Below, in pieces: positions 18,501 to 25,238 of a stretch of DNA of 64,000 bases. Position 1 is the first letter of the stretch. Each line of letters begins with the position of its first letter. Position numbers and translations under genes: made by a program. Source of the stretch: Emticicia sp. CRIBPO (GTDB lineage Bacteria; Bacteroidota; Bacteroidia; Cytophagales; Spirosomataceae); the NCBI RefSeq assembly GCF_009905725.1, contig NZ_JAAAKV010000002.1:124001-188000 (forward strand). The letters are read 5' to 3'. A model generated the notes under the pieces. It was not told the origin of the DNA and did no database searches. It saw nothing but the letters and a program-made list of their open reading frames with translations.

Positions 18501-19291
18501 CCCGTTCTGACCATCACGATCCTGATAAAAAAGCCGAATAAGAGTAATACCACGAAAGCTTTTTCAAACTGGTGCAGTTTAATCCATCTCACCAGTTGCA
18601 TAAATATAAAAACCGTGAAACAAACTAAAGAAACCGTCAGCAATAACAGCGTATTCTGAGGAATAGAAGAGTTACTGGTCTTTGAAGTTTTGGGTGAAAT
18701 AAAAGAAAAAAGGAAATTTCCATTCTGATCTCTGATCTCGTTAGCGGCTTCGGGATTCTGCCTGATAAAAATCTGCTGAGGACTGATGTTAAAAATGGCC
18801 TCATTAAAACCGGACTTCAGATAATCATTTTCATTCGGATATTTCACACAAACCGGAATCAGCGAAAACAACTCGAGGGTATCGTTTCTTGATCTGAAAT
18901 TAAGATAAGACACTAATCCTACCAGCTCTTTGGTTTTGATGACCTGAACTTTCTTGTTCTTATCAAATGACTGGTATTCAGGAACAAACCTGAAATCAGA
19001 CCAATAAATCAGCTGCTTGTTTTTGAATATATAATAAGGATAAGTGGTGGTACTTTTAAGATCTGAGAATAATTTACCTTTGCTGTTCTGATACCTGACG
19101 CCCGCTTCGGCGAGTTCAAGATTAGAAACTGCCAGCTCTTCAATGATCTTTTCCTGCAGATTCTGACCGTAAAATTTATCTGTGGCTTTCGGTTCGTTGC
19201 GTTCGAGCAAAAAATAATTCACCCCGGCGATCACAAGAATGAGAATCGACAGGATAAGAAATATGTACTTTTTTAAGGCAGATGATGGCAT
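15575..19291 (-). CDS. Large membrane sensor histidine kinase with HAMP domain
   Basis: The product autophosphorylates on a conserved His and passes the phosphate to an unseen response regulator. Its 1238 residues are laid out as follows: TM helix 8-28; a first extracytoplasmic region 29-210; a block of about eight TM helices 213-475; a second extracytoplasmic region about 480-730; two more TM helices within about 735-805; a third loop of about 120 residues; a TM helix near 930-955; HAMP about 955-1005; HisKA with His1028 in HEIKNPLTP; HATPase with GGSGLGLAMAKRG. Kinases with the HEIKNPLTPIKLS motif are often NtrY-like. The size and the number of sensing loops are unusual. No response regulator lies next to it, so its partner must be elsewhere. 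It ends overlapping the convergent HNH gene. Confidence 0.9.
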   Translation of the reverse strand: MPSSALKKYIFLILSILILVIAGVNYFLLERNEPKATDKFYGQNLQEKIIEELAVSNLELAEAGVRYQNSKGKLFSDLKSTTTYPYYIFKNKQLIYWSDFRFVPEYQSFDKNKKVQVIKTKELVGLVSYLNFRSRNDTLELFSLIPVCVKYPNENDYLKSGFNEAIFNISPQQIFIRQNPEAANEIRDQNGNFLFSFISPKTSKTSNSSIPQNTLLLLTVSLVCFTVFIFMQLVRWIKLHQFEKAFVVLLLFGFFIRIVMVRTGIPFVLFAPDFLNPGYYSGSLLGPTFGDILVNALFIIIFLIFVSSFYYRSAIFFDLVKNDVVSKSIVSVLSVVVSILFAFLAHKLLSAVYEKSGYTLSFSLSLSFSNLKIATLAYYVLCLGIFFFGVHICVNVFLRLNRDHRSGFFHWLYGFILGLIILLFKDEFRWIYLITGFYFWIVYYFRLSRFFYTLRLQTSVYYVIGSFVFALIAIDVITKQELRKSFLDKQAFGKRYLAENDLLGEALLDKYTRSIKNDSAIAQALSRPNLAIESVRQQIQEKHMDLYFDKYDVEILAFDTRGENLDTSDSSKNLDYYVTNFKKEGFKTSNPNIFFKNESGYNFIKQYLAFSDIESDKVPKGTILLSLVLKDPNAENVYPELLLDKKFVQNPESKNYSYGLFDNTGRLLFSSGSFNYLMKFNVNDLKSGELYVKGIVNNGYKHLGVRGSKNRIMVVSSPDRFLKTVFSNFSFLFLLSVLCISVVMLFYAFRYGTRNLSMNFSTKIQLYLNASFLLPLIIVIVITLSIVKATFVSIQEKSFIDNTKNIASTVQLQLENLLAKKMSRPYFEQEINDLARDTKVDINYYSNEGKLLYSTRPLVYQYKLLSGYINPDAYKQIIEDRENEALFNESLGLLNYKTVYINVKGKSNENLGIVGIPFFDAREALDRQVTEVVTTILSVFLIMFLILLVLSYFASNQLTNPLRFIAQRLKKTNLDRLNEPLQWKSDDEIGVLTKSYNNMLKQLEESKIALSQSEKQTAWREMAKQVAHEIKNPLTPMKLSIQQLQRTLPMDDPKSRDRIERALNSLTEQIDNISEIANSFSEFAKMPIPRNEKFDIIPVIRKTADLYSQNNNIIIDVKTAEEHTFVNGDRQLLGRVVANLILNGIQSVPPTRRPQININLYRNDEESFAIMEVKDNGAGIPESIRKKVFIPNFSTKVGGSGLGLAMAKRGIEHAGGNIWFETEEDEGTTFFVDLPIAD

Positions 19292-19347
19292 TCGTTATTT
19301 TTTTCAGCGGTAAACACTGACAAGGGTCATGAAAAAATCATGCCAAC

Positions 19348-19626
19348 TTAAAGTTTAACGATCGTAAAGCCTTTACCGGTTTCTGCGTCCGAATAATCGA
19401 CCTGAACACCAATAAGATACATGAGATGTCTTTTATCCACGAACACCCTGATACCGTTGATGTCGAGGGCTTCGTCGCCCGAACCGCCCTTGTCAAGCCC
19501 CAGCAGATAGGAGGCGGAACATGCTCCGCCCTTAAGCCCCAGCCTCAATCCGTAGCCTTCCGGAATCTCAGGTGAACTGAGGCTTTTCAAAATTTCTTCC
19601 TCCGCTTTTTTTGTAAACGATATCAT
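19348..19626 (-). CDS. IscA/HesB-like protein lacking the C-terminal CGC motif
   Basis: A-type iron-sulfur carriers hold a cluster on three Cys, one in the middle and two in a C-terminal CGC. This 92-residue member starts at 19626 (MISFTKKAEEEI); an upstream frame without homology extends further but is discounted. The middle of the family is clear: GLRLGLKGGACSASYLLGLD with Cys35, and RVFVDKRHLMYLIGVQVDY. The chain ends in TGKGFTIVKL, so the CGC segment is missing altogether. This places it with the HesB-like branch that cannot bind a cluster in the normal way, or it binds a different ligand. It is a single gene, divergent from a membrane protein 52 bp away. Confidence 0.85.
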   Translation of the reverse strand: MISFTKKAEEEILKSLSSPEIPEGYGLRLGLKGGACSASYLLGLDKGGSGDEALDINGIRVFVDKRHLMYLIGVQVDYSDAETGKGFTIVKL

Positions 19627-19642
19627 TTTTATAGCTTTGATG

Positions 19643-19667
19643 CAAAGATAACAGTTTATCATAACAA
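19643..19667 (-). promoter_or_regulatory. Candidate promoter of the IscA/HesB-like gene
   Basis: Read on the minus strand there is a TATCTTTG (complement at 19643-19650) and a TTG 14 bp upstream (19665-19667). The spacing is short, but the -7 box is exact and sits 17 bp before the start codon. Confidence 0.4.
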
Positions 19668-19678
19668 CATCCGGATAC

Positions 19679-20203
19679 ATGGATCTATTAAAAGACATAC
19701 TTTTGGTTTTGATACCTTCGGGCTTACTTCTGTTCGGGATGTTCAGCCTTGCCCAGAGTTTCCTCCAGAAACAGTACGAGCAAAAAATACTTGACCTTAA
19801 AATGAAGAATACGGAGATCATCCTGCCTATCAGGCTTCAGGCCTATGAAAGGATCATACTCCTGCTGGAACGCATCAGTCCGAACAACCTGTTGCTCAGG
19901 CTCAGCAGCAACGGCACACACGTCGGCGATTTTCAGCAAATACTTTTATCTGAAATACGGTCGGAATTTAATCACAACCTGGCACAGCAGGTCTATATCT
20001 CTGCAGAAGCCTGGGAAACGGTAGTTGCTGCCCTGAATGATACGATATCGACGGTCAACCTGGCGGCTATCGGCCTGGACCCTGCCCTGCCTTCCATCGA
20101 ACTTTCGAAGAAAATTTTTGAAATTGACATCAATAAAGACCCTAAAAAAATCAAAGAAGCCATTCATCAATTAAAGGATGAAATTCAACTGGTTTTTAAT
20201 TAA
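19679..20203 (+). CDS. Conserved membrane-anchored protein, unknown (DUF7935-like)
   Basis: The product has 174 residues. One N-terminal membrane helix (about 5-26) is followed by a soluble, mostly helical domain with the stretch IRLQAYERIILLLERI. Single-helix proteins of this kind, with an RLQAYER segment, are widespread in Bacteroidota and listed as DUF7935 as far as I recall. No catalytic motif is visible. It is followed 42 bp later by a YtxH-type small protein, and the two are probably one transcript. Confidence 0.7.
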   Translation: MDLLKDILLVLIPSGLLLFGMFSLAQSFLQKQYEQKILDLKMKNTEIILPIRLQAYERIILLLERISPNNLLLRLSSNGTHVGDFQQILLSEIRSEFNHNLAQQVYISAEAWETVVAALNDTISTVNLAAIGLDPALPSIELSKKIFEIDINKDPKKIKEAIHQLKDEIQLVFN

Positions 20204-20245
20204 CTTTAATTTTCATTCATAACAAAACTTTAAATTATTACAATC

Positions 20246-20581
20246 ATGGGCGTAACATCAAAACACCTGGCCACATTCATTCTGGGAGCAGCAGCGGGCG
20301 TAGCATTACATAAGTATATGAAAACAGAAGAAGGAGAGCAACTGATGGAAGACCTGAAAGCCAAGGGCAACGAGTTGAAATCAGAAGCTGAATCAGCTAT
20401 GGAAAAAGCTCCGGAATATTTCGAAGACCTTAAAAACGGAGCCTCAGTAAAAATAAATGAAGCCATTGCTTCTCTGAAGGAGAGATTCCCGGATGCAGAG
20501 AAAATGCTTCAGGAGCTTTTCGGGACCCTGAATAAAGACACTGCTGCCACTAACACGGATACTCCGGAGAAACCTGTTTAA
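20246..20581 (+). CDS. YtxH-type small membrane-associated protein
   Basis: The 111-residue product opens with a Gly/Ala-rich hydrophobic segment (ATFILGAAAGVALHKYM), as in YtxH and gas-vesicle-like stress proteins. An amphipathic, Lys/Glu-rich helical body of about 70 residues and a Thr/Pro-rich tail follow. Such proteins are often induced under stress, but their role is not settled. A strong terminator at 20604-20635 ends the transcript. Confidence 0.78.
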   Translation: MGVTSKHLATFILGAAAGVALHKYMKTEEGEQLMEDLKAKGNELKSEAESAMEKAPEYFEDLKNGASVKINEAIASLKERFPDAEKMLQELFGTLNKDTAATNTDTPEKPV

Positions 20582-20603
20582 GGTCGCATCGTCATAAAAT
20601 ATC

Positions 20604-20635
20604 AATGCCGGACATCCCTCATGTCCGGCATTTTT
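20604..20635 (+). terminator. Rho-independent terminator
   Basis: A 12-bp perfect stem AATGCCGGACAT / ATGTCCGGCATT with a 5-nt loop is followed by TTTTC. It lies 23 bp past the YtxH-type gene. Confidence 0.9.
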
Positions 20636-20712
20636 CTTACTATTCTACTCCAATTTCTACATTTATCCCCATATCTGGATAATATTGTACCATATGTAGT
20701 TAATTTCTACTC

Positions 20713-20742
20713 TTTTTGATTTGATCCGACCGGCTATCTTTG
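20713..20742 (+). promoter_or_regulatory. Promoter of the hydroxyproline operon
   Basis: TTTTTG (20713-20718) and TATCTTTG (20735-20742) are 16 bp apart, matching the Bacteroidota -33/-7 pattern. The first start codon follows 22 bp later. Confidence 0.7.
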
Positions 20743-20764
20743 TTAAAAAAAATACTGATATATT

Positions 20765-21670
20765 ATGAAACCATCATGGATCGGAGTTTATCCTGCAGTT
20801 ACAACCAATTTTCACGAAGATGAAAGCCTGGACCTGAAAACGTTTGCTTTCAATATTGAAGAACAAATCAAAGCCGGAGTACACGGTATTATTGTTTGTG
20901 GTTCATTAGGAGAAAACGGAACATTGTCTACCGACGAGAAACTTGAATTGTTAAGCACCGCAAAATCTGTTATCGCTGACAGGGTTCCTCTGATTATCTG
21001 TATTGCGGAATGCATCACCCGCGAAGCCGTGGCCTTTGCCAAAGCTTCAGAACAAACCGGGGCTGACGGCTTCATGCTTTTGCCTCCGATGCGTTACCCT
21101 GCAGACGAACGTGAAATCGTTCACTACCTGAACAGGGTCGCTGATGCCACCGACCTTCCGACCATGCTTTATAATAACCCGCTGGCTTACAAAAATTTCA
21201 TCTCTATTGATATGTTTAAAGATCTGGCTCATAACCAGCACTTTGAATCTATGAAAGAGTCTACAGGTGATATCCGTTATATGACCGACATCATCAATGA
21301 ACTGGGCGGCAGGTACAAAATCCTGAGTGGCGTGGATGACCTGGCATTTGAAAGCCTGGTGATGGGTGCTGACGGCTGGGTGGCAGGTCTGGTAGATGCC
21401 TTCCCGAGAGAAACCGTGGTCATTTATGAACTGGTTAAACAAGGCAGAATAGAAGAGGCGAGAGACATTTACCGTTGGTTCTTCCCGCTTCTGCACCTGG
21501 ATGTTTCCACCAAGTTCGTTCAGAATATTAAACTGGCAGAAGTAGCTACCGGACTCGGAACCGAGTGGGTACGTGAACCAAGACTTCCGTTGACAGCCGA
21601 AGAAAGAGAAAGGGTTTTAAATGTTATTAATTCATCTTTAAAAAACAGGCCTGTTTTACCGGCCATCTGA
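20765..21670 (+). CDS. DapA-family lyase, probable pyrroline-4-hydroxy-2-carboxylate deaminase
   Basis: The product is a 301-residue (beta/alpha)8 aldolase of the dihydrodipicolinate synthase family. Schiff-base Lys164 lies in MKESTGD and the paired Tyr136 in LYNNPL. The N-terminal GSLGENGTLS loop matches the family. The next gene, 2 bp downstream, is a hydroxyproline epimerase, and the third is an FAD-dependent D-amino acid oxidoreductase. In hydroxyproline catabolism the imine formed by the oxidase is deaminated and dehydrated by a DapA-family enzyme to 2-oxoglutarate semialdehyde, so that role is inferred from context. True DapA would be expected near lysine genes. A promoter lies at 20713-20742. 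Confidence 0.85.
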   Translation: MKPSWIGVYPAVTTNFHEDESLDLKTFAFNIEEQIKAGVHGIIVCGSLGENGTLSTDEKLELLSTAKSVIADRVPLIICIAECITREAVAFAKASEQTGADGFMLLPPMRYPADEREIVHYLNRVADATDLPTMLYNNPLAYKNFISIDMFKDLAHNQHFESMKESTGDIRYMTDIINELGGRYKILSGVDDLAFESLVMGADGWVAGLVDAFPRETVVIYELVKQGRIEEARDIYRWFFPLLHLDVSTKFVQNIKLAEVATGLGTEWVREPRLPLTAEERERVLNVINSSLKNRPVLPAI

Positions 21671-21672
21671 CC

Positions 21673-22674
21673 ATGAGTCATGTTTTTGAATGTATAGATG
21701 CCCACACTTGCGGCAATCCTGTCAGGCTGGTGGCCAAAGGCGGCCCTCAGCTTGAAGGGAAAAATATGTCTGAAAAAAGACAACATTTCCTCCGGGAATT
21801 CGACTGGATCAGGAAAGGCCTTATGTTTGAGCCCCGTGGTCATGACATGATGTCGGGCAGTATTCTTTATCCTCCGCATGATCCTGAGAACGATGTGGCA
21901 GTACTCTTCATCGAAACAAGCGGCTGTCTTCCGATGTGTGGCCACGGAACGATAGGAACCATTACTATAGCCATAGAAAAAGGGCTCATAAAGCCCAAAA
22001 CACCCGGAATAGTCCGGATGGAAGCCCCGGCAGGGTTGGTCAACATTGCGTACAAGACCACCGGAAACAAGGTAAGTTCTGTAAAATTAACGAACGTGCC
22101 TTCTTTTCTGGCTGCTGAAAAAATCGAGGTGGAATGTCCTGAATTAGGGCTTCTTTACCTTGATGTAGCTTACGGTGGCAACTATTATGGTATTGTAGAC
22201 CCACAGGAAAATTTCCCGGGCCTGGAACATTTCAAAGCCGAACAGCTGATTGCCTGGGCCAGGGAACTGAGGATAAGAGTCAATGAAAAATATACTTTTG
22301 TTCACCCCGAGAACCCGACCATCAACGGCATGAGCCATATTGAATGGACCGGGGCGGTGATTGACAAAACCTCCACTGCCAGAAACGCCGTTTTTTATGG
22401 AGATAAGGCGATTGACCGTTCGCCATGCGGCACCGGCACTTCCGCCAGACTGGCTCAATGGGCGGCCAAAGGCCTGCTGAAAGAAGGAGAAGACTTTATT
22501 CATGAAAGCATTATAGGCAGTAAATTTACAGGAAGAATTGAAGGCAGAACCAAAGTCGGAGACTTTGACGCCATCATCCCGAGTGTGGAAGGCTGGGCCA
22601 AAATATACGGAGAAAACAAAATAACCATCGACCCCGACGACGATCCTTACGCGTTTGGGTTTCAGGTAATTTAA
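21673..22674 (+). CDS. 4-hydroxyproline 2-epimerase (proline racemase family)
   Basis: The enzyme converts trans-4-hydroxy-L-proline into cis-4-hydroxy-D-proline. Both catalytic thiols are present: Cys89 in PMCGHGTIG and Cys252 in SPCGTGTSARLA. A Thr in place of the second Cys would mark a hydroxyproline dehydratase, so that alternative is unlikely. The length of 333 residues matches the family. It starts 2 bp after the stop of the DapA-family gene, which argues for one message and coordinated synthesis. Between proline racemase and hydroxyproline epimerase, the neighbouring D-amino acid oxidase and deaminase favour the second. Confidence 0.92.
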   Translation: MSHVFECIDAHTCGNPVRLVAKGGPQLEGKNMSEKRQHFLREFDWIRKGLMFEPRGHDMMSGSILYPPHDPENDVAVLFIETSGCLPMCGHGTIGTITIAIEKGLIKPKTPGIVRMEAPAGLVNIAYKTTGNKVSSVKLTNVPSFLAAEKIEVECPELGLLYLDVAYGGNYYGIVDPQENFPGLEHFKAEQLIAWARELRIRVNEKYTFVHPENPTINGMSHIEWTGAVIDKTSTARNAVFYGDKAIDRSPCGTGTSARLAQWAAKGLLKEGEDFIHESIIGSKFTGRIEGRTKVGDFDAIIPSVEGWAKIYGENKITIDPDDDPYAFGFQVI

Positions 22675-22852
22675 TTTAGAATTTTGAATGAGAGAATGAT
22701 TGAATGAGAAATTCTATCATTCTTTCATAGAACATGCATTAGTACTAATTCAGAATATTGAATAATTGCATACTGAGATAAGGAATTCTATTATTGAAAA
22801 TTCTCTCTTTTTCATATTCTATCATTCTATCATTGAACATTCATCATTGTTT
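22675..22852. repeat. Intergenic direct repeats and hairpin
   Basis: Two 29-bp direct repeats with three differences lie at 22711-22739 and 22816-22844, both starting ATTCTATCATTCT. The first copy also pairs with the upstream ATGAGAGAATGAT at 22688-22700 as a 13-bp inverted repeat (one G-T pair). No T run follows. The arrangement looks like a small intergenic element within the hydroxyproline operon, and it could affect expression of the oxidase gene behind it. Confidence 0.6.
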
Positions 22853-24115
22853 ATGCATCAGGACAAACCCATCGTCATAGCCGGAGCAGGTATTATCGGA
22901 TTATTTTCTGCTTATTTTCTGAATAAGTCGGGGCATGAAGTATTGATCATTGATAAGGACCCGGGTGAAGACGGATGTTCTTTCGGCAATGCCGGTATGG
23001 TGGTTCCAAGCCATTTTATTCCGCTGGCGGCACCGGGGATGATCGAAAAAGGTTTGAAATGGATGTTTGATTCTGAAAGCCCGTTTTATGTAAAACCCCG
23101 TTTTTCACTGGACCTGCTCAGATGGGGGGTGAATTTTTACCAGGCAGCCAACAAAGCAAAAGTAGACAAAGCTGTGCCGGCCCTCAGAGACCTTGGTCTG
23201 CTCAGCAAAAAACTATACCAGGACTTTTCCAAAGAAGCCGGGTTCAACTTCTTTTTTGAAGAGAAAGGCCTGTTGATGCTCTGCAAAACCGGGCATACGC
23301 TGGAAGAAGAATCTGAAGTCGCTCATCTTGCCAATAAAATAGGCATCAAAGCGGACATCCTTTCGAAAGAAGAAGTATCTAAGCTTGAACCGGAATTAAA
23401 ACCAGACGTGGAAGGTGGCATCTTGTTTCCCGGAGACGCCCATCTGTATCCCAATGAACTGATCAAAAACCTGAAGAAACATTTGGCTGAGCAAGGGGTT
23501 AAGTTCATCTACAATGCTGAAATCACCGGATTCAAAAAGAACGGCCAATCGGTAGAAGCAGTGAAGATCAGCACACCTGAAGAAAAAACCATTGCCTGTT
23601 CAAAGCTTGTAATTGCTACCGGTTCATGGTCACAGAACCTGGGTAAACTCCTGAACATCAACCTGCCCATTCAGGCAGGAAAAGGCTATAGCATCACAAA
23701 AAAACAAGCGGAAGGTAAAAACCTGAAGACCCCTTCTATCCTGGTTGAAGCCCGCGTGGCCATTACCCCGATGGCGGATGACCTCATCCGTTTCGGAGGC
23801 ACTATGGAAATCGGGGGGATTAACGACAACATCAACATGAACAGGGTAAACGGCATCATCAAAGCCGTTCCCGAATATTTCCCCTCCTACCCTATCCAGA
23901 CACCGCCAAAAGAACAGATATGGTACGGATTAAGACCATGCTCCCCGGATGGATTGCCATACATCGGAAAAGCGGCAGAAAATTTATACATCGCCTCAGG
24001 CCACGCGATGATGGGTCTGAGCCTCGCTCCCGGCACCGGAAAACTGATGCAGGAAATCATCGAAGGGAAAAAGCCCTCGGTGGATATCAGTCTGTATGAG
24101 CCGGGGAGGTTTTGA
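22853..24115 (+). CDS. FAD-dependent D-amino acid oxidoreductase, probable D-hydroxyproline dehydrogenase
   Basis: The enzyme should oxidise cis-4-hydroxy-D-proline to pyrroline-4-hydroxy-2-carboxylate. The product (420 residues from the ATG at 22853) begins with the Rossmann FAD motif IVIAGAGIIGL and ends with GHAMMGLSLAPGTGKLMQEI, the C-terminal FAD-binding signature of the DadA/glycine oxidase family. An earlier in-frame ATG at 22766 lies within repeated intergenic DNA and is not favoured. It has no membrane anchor. The gene completes the hydroxyproline set after the epimerase and deaminase. The last enzyme of the pathway, an oxoglutarate semialdehyde dehydrogenase, is not in the window. 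Confidence 0.88.
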   Translation: MHQDKPIVIAGAGIIGLFSAYFLNKSGHEVLIIDKDPGEDGCSFGNAGMVVPSHFIPLAAPGMIEKGLKWMFDSESPFYVKPRFSLDLLRWGVNFYQAANKAKVDKAVPALRDLGLLSKKLYQDFSKEAGFNFFFEEKGLLMLCKTGHTLEEESEVAHLANKIGIKADILSKEEVSKLEPELKPDVEGGILFPGDAHLYPNELIKNLKKHLAEQGVKFIYNAEITGFKKNGQSVEAVKISTPEEKTIACSKLVIATGSWSQNLGKLLNINLPIQAGKGYSITKKQAEGKNLKTPSILVEARVAITPMADDLIRFGGTMEIGGINDNINMNRVNGIIKAVPEYFPSYPIQTPPKEQIWYGLRPCSPDGLPYIGKAAENLYIASGHAMMGLSLAPGTGKLMQEIIEGKKPSVDISLYEPGRF

Positions 24116-24439
24116 GGCCGCCATTACCAATACCATTTGCTTCGATATTTTACCCGCGATACGCTTCTATGAAAATTTACTTGGGCTAAACAGTTCATTT
24201 TTATTGGCTTTTAAAACTTTTATTTGCAAATTTGCTGCCGCTTACGTTTAGGTATGTATATATAATAACGGATATATACTGCTTAAAAGCCATTAAATGT
24301 TTTATCTCTAATTATTATAACTTCTGTTAAATATTAAGTTAACTATTTTCCAAAGTAGAGCGGATATTATCGTTACGATATCTGTCTTCTCTACCACCAT
24401 TTTATTGTCTTACTAACAACTAAACCCAAAGAGTAATTT
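24116..24439. other. Structured 324-bp leader ahead of the exported-protein operon
   Basis: No gene is visible. Three inverted repeats are nested or adjacent: TGGCTTTTAA (24205-24214) with TTAAAAGCCA (24283-24292), enclosing GTATATAT (24256-24263) with ATATATAC (24272-24279), and further down GTAGAG (24355-24360) with CTCTAC (24389-24394), which also holds GATAT/ATATC. They may act in termination, regulation or RNA folding. The stretch is AT-rich like the operon that follows. Confidence 0.55.
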
Positions 24440-25237
24440 ATGAACAAGTTTATATGTTCACTGTTTATGCTTTTTCTTTTTTTCAGCAATCACGCCTTCG
24501 GTCAGAAAAGAATTGGTATCTGGAGTATACAAGGAACTTCCTCTGCCATGAATAAATATGTAACCCTCTCTGCAGAGCAAAAGAGAAATTTCATACCGAT
24601 GGTCTCTGAAATCGTAGATTTTTATTCTAATAATAAAGACTTTATTACCATCGACAGACAAAATCTTTCATACATCAATAATGAAAGAGAACTTCAGAAA
24701 TCAGAGGATTTTATGGATGGATATACCGTTGCTCAGGGAAAATCTGAAGGTCTTGATTTAATGTTAAGTAGTCTATATGATATTGATACCAGAAATTTAA
24801 CCATTGGGATCATTAACGTAGAAGATAAGAAAGTTCTTGGCAGTGTCGAAAGGATACTTGACAAAAACTGGATAGGGATCAAAGATCTTAAACAGCAAAT
24901 GGCTATCATGCTTAATGATCTTAATTCTAAATGCTTTGATGCTCCTATCAGTTTCGTAAGAATTACTGCCAGTAAAGGCCCAAAAGCCAGGGAAGCCCTT
25001 ATTTCAGTTGGACGGGATCAAAAAATAAAATCCGGATATGTTTTCGAAATTTTTGAAATAACAGAGGAAGACGTAAATGGTAAAAAGGTTAAAAGGCAGG
25101 CTGTTTTAGGAGAAGGAGAAGTAAAGAAAGTTGAAGATGACAATTTTTCCACTATTGAAATCAACAAGGGCGGCGATGTAATTATGACCTCTGTTCAGGA
25201 AAAAAAGAAACTATTCTGTAGACTAATTAAAAATTGA
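24440..25237 (+). CDS. Exported CsgG/LpoB-like protein
   Basis: The first gene of a six-gene operon encodes 265 residues with a signal peptide (MNKFICSLFMLFLFF to AFGQ). The mature part starts RIGIWSIQG and carries a region about DRQNLSYINNERELQKSEDF (residues about 75-94), the sort of arrangement found in CsgG/LpoB-type periplasmic proteins. The last 80 residues form a module that recurs in the next gene product (VNGKKVKRQAVLGEGEV). There is no lipobox. The substrate or partner is unknown; a role in envelope assembly is inferred from the family and the neighbours. Spacing to the next gene is 1 bp. Family assignment is tentative. Confidence 0.55.
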   Translation: MNKFICSLFMLFLFFSNHAFGQKRIGIWSIQGTSSAMNKYVTLSAEQKRNFIPMVSEIVDFYSNNKDFITIDRQNLSYINNERELQKSEDFMDGYTVAQGKSEGLDLMLSSLYDIDTRNLTIGIINVEDKKVLGSVERILDKNWIGIKDLKQQMAIMLNDLNSKCFDAPISFVRITASKGPKAREALISVGRDQKIKSGYVFEIFEITEEDVNGKKVKRQAVLGEGEVKKVEDDNFSTIEINKGGDVIMTSVQEKKKLFCRLIKN

Positions 25238-25238
25238 G

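Noticed and set aside
19627-19821. N-terminal extension of the IscA/HesB-like protein
   Set aside because: The extension overlaps the divergent membrane protein gene, has no family similarity and would remove the promoter at 19643-19667.
20765-21670. True dihydrodipicolinate synthase (dapA) for lysine synthesis
   Set aside because: The DapA fold is clear, but its two operon partners belong to hydroxyproline breakdown, which makes the deaminase role more likely.
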